A stretch of 50,247 nucleotides of DNA from Avichristensenella sp031549905 (GTDB taxonomy: Bacteria; Bacillota; Clostridia; Christensenellales; Aristaeellaceae). The position numbers and the translations under genes are program-made. The notes beneath the pieces are model-generated. The model saw only the letters and a program-made list of their open reading frames with translations, was not told where the DNA came from and made no database searches. Location: assembly GCA_031549905.1 (NCBI GenBank), contig JAVBPC010000094.1, positions 1 to 50,247 of the forward strand, in the 5' to 3' direction. Below are positions 16,425 through 24,912 of this stretch, in pieces; position 1 is the stretch's first letter; every line of letters begins with the position of its first letter.

Positions 16425-16444
16425 CTTTTGCGCCGCCGCTGTGA

Positions 16445-16473
16445 TTGACGTGTGAAAAAGCGCCGGGTACAAT
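16445..16473 (+). promoter_or_regulatory. Promoter of the YaiI/YqxD gene
   Basis: TTGACG (16445-16450) and TACAAT (16468-16473) are 17 bp apart. It is divergent from the pst promoter. Confidence 0.75.
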
Positions 16474-16505
16474 ATGATAAAATCCCTTTTGCATAGGAGG
16501 CAGGC

Positions 16506-16952
16506 ATGACCCTGTACATTGATGCCGACGGCTGCCCGGTGGTAAATGAAGCGATCCGCGTTGCCGCAAAGCACGGCGTGCCCTGCGTGATCATCTGCGA
16601 CGCCGCGCATGTGTTTGACCGCCCAGGTGCGCGCACCGTCACCGTGACCAAGGGGGCCGACAGCGCCGACTTCGCGCTGGTTTCCATGGTGAGGCCCGGC
16701 GACATCGTCGTCACGCAGGATTACGGGCTGGCGGCGCTGTGCCTTGCCAGGCAGGCTTCGCCGATCAACCAGGACGGCATGCGCTACACCGCTGAGAACA
16801 TCGACGGGCTGCTGATGCAGCGCCATATTGCCCGCAAGGTAAGGAACGCCGGCGGCAGGCTGAAAGGCCCCAAGAAGCGCACGGCGGAGCAGGATGCGGC
16901 GTTTGAATGGGGATTAAACGATGCGCTTGAGCGGGAAAAGCAGACATTTTAG
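16506..16952 (+). CDS. UPF0178 family protein (YaiI/YqxD)
   Basis: 148 aa, full length for the family. The N-terminus MTLYIDADGCPVVNEAIRVA holds the DxDxCPV signature of this PIN/NYN-like nuclease-fold family; GADSADFALVS and DIVVTQDYGLAALCL carry further conserved acidic residues. The C-terminus has HIARKVRNAGGRLKGPKKRT, typical of YqxD. Its biochemical activity is not established. TAGGAGG lies 5 nt upstream of the ATG. It is transcribed alone, divergently from pst, with no visible functional link to its neighbours. Confidence 0.93.
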   Translation: MTLYIDADGCPVVNEAIRVAAKHGVPCVIICDAAHVFDRPGARTVTVTKGADSADFALVSMVRPGDIVVTQDYGLAALCLARQASPINQDGMRYTAENIDGLLMQRHIARKVRNAGGRLKGPKKRTAEQDAAFEWGLNDALEREKQTF

Positions 16953-17059
16953 CGCGCAGAATCGGGATTTTGGACGAAAACACAATAGAGGGAAACACAT
17001 TTGTGATACCCTAACGACGGTAGATATGCGTGTGATGGATGAAGGAGGGGATCTGTCGG

Positions 17060-17767
17060 GTGATCCATGTTGAGAATGTAACCAAGAAGTACGGGCGCCT
17101 GCTGGCCAACGACCACGTTTCCCTGGATGTGAACCCCGGCGAACTGACCGTGCTGCTTGGCCCCAACGGCGCGGGGAAATCCACCCTGATCAAATCCATC
17201 TGCGGGCTGCTGCGCTTTGAGGGCAGCATTACCATTGGCGGGCATGTGCACAACACGCCGGATGCCAAGCGCCTGCTGGGCTATGTGCCGGAAATGCCCG
17301 TGCTGTACCCCATGCTGACCGTGCACGAGCACCTGGAGTTTATCGCAAGGGCGTACCGCCTTACCGGCTGGGAAGACTTCGCTCAGGAGCTTTTCCATAA
17401 ATTTGACCTGTCCGATAAGCAAAACAAGCTTGGCAAGGAGCTTTCCAAGGGCATGCAGCAAAAGGTGAGCGTATGCTGCGCCGTGCTGCCGCGCCCCCGC
17501 GCCGTGATATTCGATGAGCCGCTGGTGGGGTTGGACCCGCACGGCATCCGTGAAATCAAGGCGATGATCGCGAACCTGAAAAAGGAGGGCTGCGCGCTGA
17601 TCGTCAGCACGCACATGATCGACAGCGTGGAGGAGGACTGGGATACCACCTGCATCATGAAGCATGGAAAGATCGCCGCGCTGTGCCACCGGGGCGAGCA
17701 GACCGGCGGCAAGACGCTGGAAGATACCTACTTCTCCATCGTCGATACCGAAGAAGGTGACGCGTAA
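17060..17767 (+). CDS. ABC transporter ATP-binding protein
   Basis: 235 aa. Walker A is GPNGAGKST, the signature is LSKGMQQKV, Walker B is PRAVIFDEPLVGLDPHG and the switch His is in STHMIDS. The GTG at 17060 is chosen over ATG 17039 because AAGGAGGGG (17042-17050) lies 9 nt upstream and the protein then starts MIHVENVTKKYG like its relatives. It is coupled to the exporter permease that begins 1 nt after its stop. Together they form an export-type ABC system of unknown substrate. Bases 16953-17059 show no convincing promoter. Confidence 0.92.
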   Translation: MIHVENVTKKYGRLLANDHVSLDVNPGELTVLLGPNGAGKSTLIKSICGLLRFEGSITIGGHVHNTPDAKRLLGYVPEMPVLYPMLTVHEHLEFIARAYRLTGWEDFAQELFHKFDLSDKQNKLGKELSKGMQQKVSVCCAVLPRPRAVIFDEPLVGLDPHGIREIKAMIANLKKEGCALIVSTHMIDSVEEDWDTTCIMKHGKIAALCHRGEQTGGKTLEDTYFSIVDTEEGDA

Positions 17768-17768
17768 T

Positions 17769-19340
17769 ATGGGCAGCCTTTTCTATATCATCCTAAAAAG
17801 CGCAAAGAACAGCCTGAAGGAGCTGCTGCGCAAACCCGGCAAGCTTGTGATGTATCTGCTTGTGCTGTTGGCGATGGTGGGCGTTATCGTTGCTTCCATA
17901 TTCACCAAGGCTGCCGGCAAACAGGTGGCCCCGATGTTCCTGTTTAAGGGCGTATTTTTCGCCTTCATCGCGATGTTTTTTGTGGCTACGATCCGCAACG
18001 GCCTTTCCAGGGGAGACACCATCTTTGAGATGAACGATGTCAACCTCTTATTCGTTTCACCGATTAACCCGCGCAAAATCCTGCTGTACGGCCTGCTGCG
18101 GCTGATGAAAACCTGTTTCTTTGCCGGTTTTTTCATTCTGTTTCAGGCAAACACGCTGGCACTGTTTGGCATAGACTACGGCGGCGTGCTGCTGGCCTTT
18201 GGCGGGTACATGCTTGCGATGATGGTGCTATCCATCGGGTCGCTGGTGATTTACAACGTAACCCACGGCAACCCAGCAAGAAAGCGCGCGGTGAAGATCG
18301 CCGCCTGCCTGCTGTTTGTGCCGGCGGTAATCTATTTGATCGTGAAAATGCTCGGCGCGGCAGACTTGCTGGCCGCGCTGGAAGCGGTGATCGCATCACC
18401 CTTCCTGTCCTACATTCCCATCGTGGGGTGGACGGCCTCCGGGGTGTCGCTGCTGCTGACGGGTGAGCTGGCCGCGGGCCTGCTGTACTTCGCCGCGGAT
18501 GCGTTGCTGGGCGTTAGCCTTGTAACGTACCTGATGCTGAGCAAAACGGATTACTACGAAGATACGCTGGTCGCCACGGAAACGGCGTTTGAAAAGAAGC
18601 GCGCCATGGCCGAAGGCAACATGAACGGCACGGCGACATCAAACAAAAAGGTTAAGGTGGCCAAAACCGGGATTTCCGGCGCGGGCGCATCGGCGATATT
18701 CCGCAAGCATATCAGGGAAAGCTTCCGTGAAAATCGGTTTGGGTTTTTGACGGTCGCCTCTGTGCTGATGATCGCGGGTTCGCTTGTGATGGCGTATTTT
18801 GTCAAAGACCTTACGGTGGTGCTGCAGATACTGATGTGGATGCAGGTTTTTCTGATCAGCATGGGGCGCGGAATGAAGGAAACATATTCGCATTACATCT
18901 ACATGATCCCGGAGTCATCCTTCAAAAAGATGCTGTGGAGCAACATGGAGGTGTTCATCAAAACGCTGGTGGAAAGCGTGCTGATCTTCGGCCTTGGCGC
19001 GCTGATCGCCGGCAGCAGCGTGTTTGTCGGGATAGGCTGCGCCGCCGTGTTCACGCTGTTTTCCGTGATGCTGCTGGGGATCAACTACCTTTCCATGCGG
19101 ATCACGGGCGCGGATATCAGCATGGGCATGCTGCTGATGATTTACATGATCGCTGTGTTGGTGATCATCGCGCCGGGTCTGGCCGCGGCCCTTATCGTGG
19201 GCTTTGGCATCGGCGGCACGGCGGGGACGGTTGTGGGATTGTTCATCCTTGCCGCTTGGGAGCTCGTCGCGGGGCTTGCCTGCTTCGCGCTGTCCAAAGG
19301 GGCGCTGGACTGGTGCGATATGGTAGCGCCGCGCAAGTAA
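17769..19340 (+). CDS. Putative ABC exporter permease (ABC_export family)
   Basis: 523 aa with about twelve hydrophobic segments. The N-terminal region contains LSRGDTIFEMNDVNLLFVSP and INPRKILLYG, a pattern of the Firmicute putative ABC exporter family that pairs with single ATPases. A charged cytoplasmic stretch (about 270-320, AFEKKRAMAEG...) divides the two halves. The ATG at 17769 follows AAGGTGA by 9 nt. With the ATPase it makes a two-gene operon closed by a strong terminator. Substrate is unknown. Confidence 0.88.
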   Translation: MGSLFYIILKSAKNSLKELLRKPGKLVMYLLVLLAMVGVIVASIFTKAAGKQVAPMFLFKGVFFAFIAMFFVATIRNGLSRGDTIFEMNDVNLLFVSPINPRKILLYGLLRLMKTCFFAGFFILFQANTLALFGIDYGGVLLAFGGYMLAMMVLSIGSLVIYNVTHGNPARKRAVKIAACLLFVPAVIYLIVKMLGAADLLAALEAVIASPFLSYIPIVGWTASGVSLLLTGELAAGLLYFAADALLGVSLVTYLMLSKTDYYEDTLVATETAFEKKRAMAEGNMNGTATSNKKVKVAKTGISGAGASAIFRKHIRESFRENRFGFLTVASVLMIAGSLVMAYFVKDLTVVLQILMWMQVFLISMGRGMKETYSHYIYMIPESSFKKMLWSNMEVFIKTLVESVLIFGLGALIAGSSVFVGIGCAAVFTLFSVMLLGINYLSMRITGADISMGMLLMIYMIAVLVIIAPGLAAALIVGFGIGGTAGTVVGLFILAAWELVAGLACFALSKGALDWCDMVAPRK

Positions 19341-19355
19341 AGAAGACAAAAAATG

Positions 19356-19394
19356 AAAAAGCCCGCCTTGGCGCAAACCAGGGCGGGCTTTTTT
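19356..19394. terminator. Bidirectional terminator between the ABC exporter and DUF2284 genes
   Basis: AAAAAGCCCGCCTTGG pairs with CCAGGGCGGGCTTTTT around GCGCAAA. A-run and T-run flank both sides, so it can stop both convergent transcripts. A second stem, 19397-19416 (GGGATTT/AAATCCC), of the same type as 308-327 and 2044-2063, lies beside it. Confidence 0.9.
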
Positions 19395-19422
19395 CCGGGA
19401 TTTTGTCAGAAATCCCTTTCGT

Positions 19423-19965
19423 TCACCATAACAAAATGCAGCCGGTATAGGTAATGGTGCCCGGTCCGTAATAGTACCCCAGCCCGTTTTTCGTGCACAC
19501 ATCGCTGACGAACAGCCCGTATGCCTCCATCGATGACAGCGCCTTATCCGGAAAGCGGCACGGCGCATCCGGGTAGGTGCAGGTTTTGCACCTGGTACAT
19601 CCGCCCGCGCCCAGCACCAGCATGCCGGGGTAGAGGGGGCGCAGCGCATCCGAAAGGGCGGTCAGGTGCTCCTGCTGCAGCTTTGCGCACATCTCAATGT
19701 TTTCGTAATCGAAATCATCTTCCAGCTCGCGCGTGGTCTGCACCAGAATGCCCGCGCTATAGCGGTGCATGGCGGCTTCGTTTTCTTCCAGTGTGCCGCA
19801 GCCTGGCGGGCATGTCCAGCAGTGGCCGTACTTGTTGCAGCGCCCCGCCGCGCACATGTCGCGCACCTCCGGCAGGCATTTGAGGGTCGCCACATCCAGC
19901 GGCCCCGCGTGTGAAAAACCGTGATCGTATGCGGCCTGTACCGCCGCTTCCAACTGCGCGCTCAT
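19423..19965 (-). CDS. DUF2284 domain metal-binding protein
   Basis: 180 aa and rich in Cys. Clusters include CLPEVRDMCAAGRCNKYGHC, WTCPPGCG, and CTRCKTCTYPDAPCRFP near residue 125-140. This is the pattern of DUF2284, small predicted metal- or iron-sulfur-binding proteins of anaerobes whose function is not established. The ATG overlaps the stop of the upstream PHP gene (ATGA at 19965-19962), so the pair is an operon. It ends in a hydrophobic TYTGCILLW. A redox or metal-handling role is possible but not shown. Confidence 0.85.
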   Translation of the reverse strand: MSAQLEAAVQAAYDHGFSHAGPLDVATLKCLPEVRDMCAAGRCNKYGHCWTCPPGCGTLEENEAAMHRYSAGILVQTTRELEDDFDYENIEMCAKLQQEHLTALSDALRPLYPGMLVLGAGGCTRCKTCTYPDAPCRFPDKALSSMEAYGLFVSDVCTKNGLGYYYGPGTITYTGCILLW

Positions 19966-20885
19966 GGCAGAAAGATGGGGTTTGTCCAGGCCCTGCGCCC
20001 CGCCGCATCCGTCACAACGCCCCGAAGGTAGGTATAGTGCGGCTGCACCTGGATTTCCACGCGGGTCACATCATTTTCCGCGCTGTGCGTCAGCCGCGTG
20101 GGCAGGTATCCCCAGCGGAACCCGGCGCTTGCGCACGGCGAGCATTCCAGCACGGCGATGTCATCTTTGATATAGAAGTCAAGTATCTCCGGCCCGCAGG
20201 ATGAATAGAACGCGCCTTCCGACAGCGCGCGGAGGATATCGCCGATGTCTCCCTTCGCCCTGACGCGCACCCAACCTTTGCAGTGCTGTTTCATCGCGTG
20301 CCCGTCATCCACGGCCACGCCGAAGATGCGGTTGCCCTGCATGAGCAGCTCATCCCAGTAATTGGCGTTCATATCCATGTGGTTTTCCATGGCGCAGCCG
20401 CTGTTCCATATCTCCATCGCGAAGTTGCCGCGCAGGCGTTCAAACTCGCGGGCGGGGGTGTTGCTCCATTCCGGGTGGCAGTAGATGGTCAGGTTGCCGT
20501 GCGCGTGGTAATCATCCAGAATGGCCTGGTATTCATCCTGGCCGGATACCGGCATGTAGCCCTGAAAGCGTTCATCCTGGCTGTAGCCGTTGCCCTTGTC
20601 CTTTTCGGGGCCGATGACCACCGTGTGGAACACATGCACGCCCTTGTCCGTCAGGCGGTGGTCGCGCTCCATCCCCGGCAGGATGGTGATCGGCACTTCC
20701 GGAGCGAAGTTCTGGTAGTTGTAGCAGTTGTGGTCTGTCACTGCCAGGAAATCATAGCCGTTTTGGTGGTGCAGGCGGATGACCTCATCCGGCGCGCCCT
20801 TCCCGTCGGAGCGCGTGGTATGGCAGTGCAGCCCGCCCTTGAGCAGCGTTTCCGCGCCGCCGAAAGCCTGTTGCCGTATGATCAT
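19962..20885 (-). CDS. PHP domain metal-dependent phosphoesterase
   Basis: 307 aa. PHP motif I is LHCHTTRSDG, motif II is AVTDHN, with further metal ligands in YCHPEW (motif III) and AVDDGHAMKQH (motif IV). Members hydrolyse phosphoester bonds with a trinuclear metal site. The substrate is unknown. ATG 20885 follows AGGAGG by 11 nt. It is the first gene of an operon with DUF2284 and is divergent from an esterase. The C-terminal 90 residues look like an extra beta-rich domain beyond the minimal PHP fold. Two more PHP proteins occur at 37210 and 40419. Confidence 0.85.
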   Translation of the reverse strand: MIIRQQAFGGAETLLKGGLHCHTTRSDGKGAPDEVIRLHHQNGYDFLAVTDHNCYNYQNFAPEVPITILPGMERDHRLTDKGVHVFHTVVIGPEKDKGNGYSQDERFQGYMPVSGQDEYQAILDDYHAHGNLTIYCHPEWSNTPAREFERLRGNFAMEIWNSGCAMENHMDMNANYWDELLMQGNRIFGVAVDDGHAMKQHCKGWVRVRAKGDIGDILRALSEGAFYSSCGPEILDFYIKDDIAVLECSPCASAGFRWGYLPTRLTHSAENDVTRVEIQVQPHYTYLRGVVTDAAGRRAWTNPIFLP

Positions 20886-20918
20886 TGGTGGAATGCCTCC
20901 TGTTGGTTGCTGGGCAGC

Positions 20919-20947
20919 AGTATAGCACAGTTTATGCCGCATTGACA
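20919..20947 (-). promoter_or_regulatory. Promoter of the PHP-DUF2284 operon
   Basis: Minus strand TGTCAA (20947-20942) and TATACT (20924-20919), 17 bp apart. Its -35 hexamer is the exact complement of the -35 of the divergent esterase promoter, so the two promoters cannot both be occupied. Confidence 0.5.
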
Positions 20948-20970
20948 GGCCCTTTCGGTGGCGCTACAAT
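20942..20970 (+). promoter_or_regulatory. Promoter of the acetyl xylan esterase-like gene
   Basis: Perfect TTGACA (20942-20947) and TACAAT (20965-20970) with a 17-bp spacer. Confidence 0.8.
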
Positions 20971-21001
20971 ACTTTCAAAAAAGGGAAAGGGGATATTTCC
21001 C

Positions 21002-21958
21002 ATGCGCTATTTGGATGAAAAGATCAAGACACTGGAAGCATACCTGCCCCCGCTGACAAAGCGGCCCGACTTTGACGCGTTCTGGGCGGAAACAAGAAAG
21101 ATCGCCGATGCCCAGCCGCTGATGCCCACGCGCGTGCCATTCGCGTATCCGTCGGATCACGTTGCCGTGTATGATATCACCTATTGCGGCTTTGATGATA
21201 CGGTGATCCACGGCTGGTTTATCGTGCCGAAGTTTGTAAAAAGCGGCAAGCTGCCCTGCCTGATCCATTACCATGGGTTTGGCGGCAGCCGCGGCAAGCC
21301 CTGGCAGATGATGCACTGGGCAACCCAGGGGCTGGCTGTGCTCAGTGTGGACTGCCGTGACCAGGGCGGCGAAACCGGCAACCGCGCAGCGTACAGCAAC
21401 GGCACCATCCAGCATGTGTACTCCAGGGGTGTGCTTGATAAAAGTGAGCACTACCACCGTGCGCTGTATATGGATGCGCTGAAGGCCATCGACTTTGCGC
21501 TGACATGCCCGGAAGTTGACGAAAGCCGCATCATCATAGAAGGCGGCAGCCAGGGCGGCGCGCTGGTGATGGCTGTGGCCGCGCTGGATAACCGCGCGTG
21601 CGTGGCGCTGCCGCAGGTGCCATCCAACACCAACATTGAGCGCCGCGTGGAGGGCAGGCACGGCTCGTATGCCTCCATAAACGATTACCTGCGCCGCTAC
21701 CCGGACAGGGTGGATCAGGTGTACGAAACGCTGAGCTACTTTGACACAATGAACATGGCGGATAAGATCACCTGCCCCGTGTACGCGTCCGTTGGGCTTT
21801 CCGACCCCATTTGCCCGCCGGAGTGCTACTACGCCACCTACAACCGCATCACGGCGGAAAAGCGCATAGAGGTCTATCCCTTCAACGAGCATGACGGCGC
21901 GGGGGATATCCAGATCGGAAAGCTGATGGCGTACCTGAAAGAGCGGGGGATTGTGTAA
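21002..21958 (+). CDS. Acetyl xylan esterase / cephalosporin-C deacetylase family protein
   Basis: 318 aa, the usual length of the AXE1 family of alpha/beta hydrolases. The nucleophile elbow is EGGSQGG, the oxyanion region lies in HYHGFGGSRG, and the catalytic acid and base are probably in SVGLSDPICPP and NEHDG. It contains the family's DCRDQGGETG motif. Enzymes of this group remove acetyl groups from xylo-oligosaccharides or cephalosporin C in the cytoplasm; no signal peptide is seen here. AAAGGGGA precedes the ATG by 8 nt. The gene is monocistronic with its own promoter and terminator. Confidence 0.9.
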   Translation: MRYLDEKIKTLEAYLPPLTKRPDFDAFWAETRKIADAQPLMPTRVPFAYPSDHVAVYDITYCGFDDTVIHGWFIVPKFVKSGKLPCLIHYHGFGGSRGKPWQMMHWATQGLAVLSVDCRDQGGETGNRAAYSNGTIQHVYSRGVLDKSEHYHRALYMDALKAIDFALTCPEVDESRIIIEGGSQGGALVMAVAALDNRACVALPQVPSNTNIERRVEGRHGSYASINDYLRRYPDRVDQVYETLSYFDTMNMADKITCPVYASVGLSDPICPPECYYATYNRITAEKRIEVYPFNEHDGAGDIQIGKLMAYLKERGIV

Positions 21959-21967
21959 ACCGCTTGG

Positions 21968-22007
21968 AAAGAAGGGGCTGCCGCGAGCGCGGTGGTCCCT
22001 TTCTTTG
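21968..22007 (+). terminator. Terminator of the esterase gene
   Basis: AAAGAAGGGG-CTGCCGCG pairs imperfectly with CGCGGTGG-TCCCTTTCTTT, ending in TTTCTTT. Confidence 0.6.
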
Positions 22008-22010
22008 CTA

Positions 22011-22041
22011 TTGACATTGACCGTGCGTCAACTTGTATACT
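22011..22041 (+). promoter_or_regulatory. MerR-type promoter with 19-bp spacer and dyad operator
   Basis: TTGACA (22011-22016) and TATACT (22036-22041) are 19 bp apart. The spacer contains the perfect dyad TTGAC-CGTGC-GTCAA (22017-22031). Over-long spacers with a centred dyad are the signature of MerR-regulated promoters, which the regulator untwists to activate. Confidence 0.8.
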
Positions 22042-22060
22042 GTGTATGTGGTGATGTGGT

Positions 22061-22987
22061 TTGGAACTTATCAGGATCAATGATGTGGTGGATAGCTTCG
22101 GCGTATCCAGCAGAACCCTGCGCTATTACGAGCAGGTGGGCATCCTCTGGAGCAGCCACCCGGAAAACAAACAGCAAAGGTATTACGATGCCGCCGCGCT
22201 GGAAAGGCTTAGGCAGATCATCGTGCTGCGCAAGCTGCAAATTCCCATTAAGGATATCATCCGCATTTTCAGCGGCGAGGGGACCGCTGCGCTGGTCCGG
22301 GCGTTTGTGAGCAAGCTGGGCACGCTGGATGGCGAGATCGCCGCGTTGTCGGAACTGAGGCGTTTGGTGGATAGCTTTCTGCAAAAGATGATGGCCAGCG
22401 GCATCAGGAAGATATCCGCCATCACGCTGCTGTATGAAGAAACCGAAAAGAGGCTTGGGCCGCCTGCGGATGATGCGCCCGTCACGTTTGCGGAGCTGTC
22501 GCGGATCAGCCGCGATGCACTGAGGCTGCATGATGTGCGCATCATCCGCCTGCCGCCCTCGCGGGTGCTGACATCCAGGCTGAAGGCGGGCGGGCTGGCC
22601 GGTTTGGACGGGGACGCCATGCAGAACCTGTTTGCGGAATACGGCCTGGTTCCCGCGCCGGGGCTTCGGAACTGCTTTTACCGCAAAGAGCCCGGTGGCG
22701 AATGGCTGATGCTCATGCGGGTTCCGGATGATTTTGACAACACAACCGTGTATGCGGATGAAGCCTTTCCGGGCGGGCTGTTTGCTGTCGCCAGTTCCTT
22801 TATGGAGGACATGGACGACACCTTCGCCCTGCTGCGGGATTGGGTGCGCGCAAGCGGGGATTTTGCGCCCGGCCCGGGACGCGGGATGATTGAGGAAATC
22901 CTGCCGTGGGATATTGCAAACAGGACTGGCAGATACCAACAGGATGTCTTTGTACCTATACGGGAAAAAGCAAATCGGGAAGGATGA
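22061..22987 (+). CDS. MerR family regulator with GyrI-like effector domain
   Basis: 308 aa from a TTG start with GGTGAT 6 nt upstream. The N-terminal MerR helix-turn-helix and wing read INDVVDSFGVSSRTLRYYEQ and RYYDAAALERLRQI; a coiled linker with LDGEIAALSELRR follows. Residues from about 150 resemble the GyrI/AraC effector-binding fold (VRIIRLPPSRVLTSR, then YADEAFPGG). Such BmrR/TipA-like proteins sense hydrophobic compounds and activate their own promoter. The stop overlaps the next start (ATGA at 22984-22987), so the DUF3788-DUF3795 gene is probably its regulated partner. Confidence 0.88.
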   Translation: MELIRINDVVDSFGVSSRTLRYYEQVGILWSSHPENKQQRYYDAAALERLRQIIVLRKLQIPIKDIIRIFSGEGTAALVRAFVSKLGTLDGEIAALSELRRLVDSFLQKMMASGIRKISAITLLYEETEKRLGPPADDAPVTFAELSRISRDALRLHDVRIIRLPPSRVLTSRLKAGGLAGLDGDAMQNLFAEYGLVPAPGLRNCFYRKEPGGEWLMLMRVPDDFDNTTVYADEAFPGGLFAVASSFMEDMDDTFALLRDWVRASGDFAPGPGRGMIEEILPWDIANRTGRYQQDVFVPIREKANREG

Positions 22988-22992
22988 AAATC

Positions 22993-23721
22993 ATGCCTGA
23001 AAAGACAATGCTGCAGAGGGTCAGTGAGGAAACCATGCGCTTCATGCGGGGCAAATACCTGCTGGATGAGCTTGGCAACGGCAAGAGTGAGCTGAAATTC
23101 CGCAGAAGCGGCAAAACGGTGCTGACCGTCTACATCCGCGATGACCGGTTTGACTTTCTCGTCATCTTCGGCAAAGCGGAAAGAGAGGCATTCGATGCTG
23201 TACGCGATACCTTCCCCCAGGCGATACGCGAGATTTACGACGGCAGCAAGACGTATCACGACGGCAAATGGATGATGATCCCGGTGGCCGACCTGAACAC
23301 GCTGGAGGCGGTCAAGCGGCTGGTGATGATCAAGAAAAGACCGAACCGAAGGCCCTTTCCCAAGGAAAACGCCGTGCATTCCAAGTGTGGGCAGCGGTGC
23401 GATCTGTGCATCCATTACAGTGGCGGTACCATCACGGAGGAATTCCGCGCCGAGCTGACGGAACGCCTGACCCGCGTATACAACAATGACGACTGGAGCA
23501 TGCGCTGCCCAGGCTGCGGCAAAGGCACCGATTCGAAAAGCACCCGCTGCAAGCCGATGCAGTGCGCCAAAGGCCGGGGGCTTGCGGAGTGCGTGGGCTG
23601 CGCGGAGCACCCCTGTGATGTCGCGCCGGTGGTCAGCAGCGGAATCGAGGCAAAAAGCATCCTTGCCGATGATGTGACGTGGGCGATTCTGCCGTATGTG
23701 GATCACCAGTATGGGAACTGA
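22993..23721 (+). CDS. DUF3788-DUF3795 fusion protein
   Basis: 242 aa. Residues 1-115 match DUF3788 (FGKAEREAFDAVRDTFPQAI, then REIYDGSKTYHDGKWMMIPV). Residues 125-242 match DUF3795, a Cys-rich probable metal-binding module (CGQRCDLCIHYS, MRCPGCGKGT, CKPMQCAKGRGLAECVGC, EHPC). Neither domain has a known activity. ATG 22993 has AAGGA 9 nt upstream; ATG 22984, which overlaps the merR stop, is possible but lacks spacing. It is translationally linked to the MerR-GyrI regulator, so it may act on whatever compound that regulator senses. Confidence 0.82.
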   Translation: MPEKTMLQRVSEETMRFMRGKYLLDELGNGKSELKFRRSGKTVLTVYIRDDRFDFLVIFGKAEREAFDAVRDTFPQAIREIYDGSKTYHDGKWMMIPVADLNTLEAVKRLVMIKKRPNRRPFPKENAVHSKCGQRCDLCIHYSGGTITEEFRAELTERLTRVYNNDDWSMRCPGCGKGTDSKSTRCKPMQCAKGRGLAECVGCAEHPCDVAPVVSSGIEAKSILADDVTWAILPYVDHQYGN

Positions 23722-23752
23722 AGTGTAAGCAACATCGCATACATGTCGTGCC

Positions 23753-24787
23753 CTACCGGTTGCTGGTATCCCCGGTAACACCTCCCCGTGCGCGGAGCAT
23801 CAGCCGTTCCACCTGTGACAGCGACACCTGCAGCACATCGCCCATCAGCGTGCACTTGATCGCCGCGAACGCCGCGCCGTAGTCTATCGCGGCCTTTGGC
23901 CCGTCTCCGCGCAGCAGCGCGCCAAGCACCCCGGCCACAAACGCGTCGCCGGAGCCGGTGCGCCCCATGCGCGGCAGGCCCATGTACGCGTCGCTTGCGG
24001 CGAATGTGCCGGTTGCGCCCTCGTACATATACGCCTGGAACGCGTCACCCTGCCGGTTTGTCAGCGACAGCACCGGCACGCCGTAGGTGTCATACAGCCG
24101 CCGGCAGATCATTTCAGGCGCGCTCTCGCCGATGCCGAATGTTTTCTGCGCGGATTCCACGGCCAGGTTGAAGTAATCCACCTGCGGCAAGACCCGTTCA
24201 AACACAGCCTTTGCGGCGGTCTCGCCGCCCTGCGGGCCCCACAGCTTGTTGCGGTAGTTGAAATCCACCGAAATGAGCGTGCCGGTCCGCTTCATTTTTT
24301 CAAGCAGGAACCGGTGCAGATCGCGGATGGGCTGAGACAGCGCCAGCGTGACCCCGCTGGTGTGGAACACCTGCGCCGCGCCTGATGCGCTGTCCGGGAT
24401 ATCATCCGGCGTCAGGCTCAGGAACGCTGTGTTTCCCCGGTCGTACCGCACATCGTCTTCATTGGGGGCGAAGCCGGGGGCCATTCGGTACATACCAAGC
24501 CGCGCGCCGGGGCGGCGCACCGCGTAGTCATCCGATACGCGCAGGCGGCGCAGCTCGTCAATCGCCCAGTCGCCGATGGGTTCATCCTTTGGCACGGCCG
24601 TAATCAGCCCCGTGCGGTGGCCGAATATGATCAGCGCCGCCATCACGTTCGCTTCCGTGCCGCCCAGGTGTGACTGCCATTGCTTGGTGGTGCGAAGCTG
24701 CTCGCCGGGCTGGGTCATCAGGCATTCCAGCAGCTCGCCGAGGGCCAGGGCCGCAAAGGGCCGGTCGGGTGCGGGAAAAGGCAGCAT
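23753..24787 (-). CDS. PfkB family sugar kinase (2-keto-3-deoxygluconate kinase-like)
   Basis: 344 aa. The ribokinase fold is shown by ALGELLECL at the N-terminus, HLGGTEANVMAAL (substrate-side glycine motif), FNYRNKLW (typical of KDG kinases) and the GRTGSGDAFVAGVLGAL anion hole with the catalytic Asp. The enzyme should transfer phosphate from ATP to a sugar or sugar acid, most likely 2-keto-3-deoxygluconate, but a fructose-type substrate cannot be excluded. ATG 24787 follows AAGGAGG by 7 nt. It is a single-gene unit with a strong promoter. Confidence 0.85.
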   Translation of the reverse strand: MLPFPAPDRPFAALALGELLECLMTQPGEQLRTTKQWQSHLGGTEANVMAALIIFGHRTGLITAVPKDEPIGDWAIDELRRLRVSDDYAVRRPGARLGMYRMAPGFAPNEDDVRYDRGNTAFLSLTPDDIPDSASGAAQVFHTSGVTLALSQPIRDLHRFLLEKMKRTGTLISVDFNYRNKLWGPQGGETAAKAVFERVLPQVDYFNLAVESAQKTFGIGESAPEMICRRLYDTYGVPVLSLTNRQGDAFQAYMYEGATGTFAASDAYMGLPRMGRTGSGDAFVAGVLGALLRGDGPKAAIDYGAAFAAIKCTLMGDVLQVSLSQVERLMLRARGGVTGDTSNR

Positions 24788-24822
24788 GGCGTATCCTCCT
24801 TTTGTGGATTTCCTATGCATCC

Positions 24823-24851
24823 ATTATAATGAAGTTGTATATGCCCGTCAA
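24823..24851 (-). promoter_or_regulatory. Promoter of the PfkB kinase gene
   Basis: Minus strand TTGACG (24851-24846) and TATAAT (24828-24823), 17-bp spacer. Confidence 0.85.
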
Positions 24852-24912
24852 TTGGATCAGACTGCCTGTCTCCATGTCCGAAAATGGCTAGCCAAGGTGC
24901 GGGTTCATCCTG

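Noticed and set aside
16953..17059. Promoter for the ABC exporter ATPase gene
   Set aside because: TTGTGA (17001) and TAGATA (17021) are too close together to form a convincing promoter.
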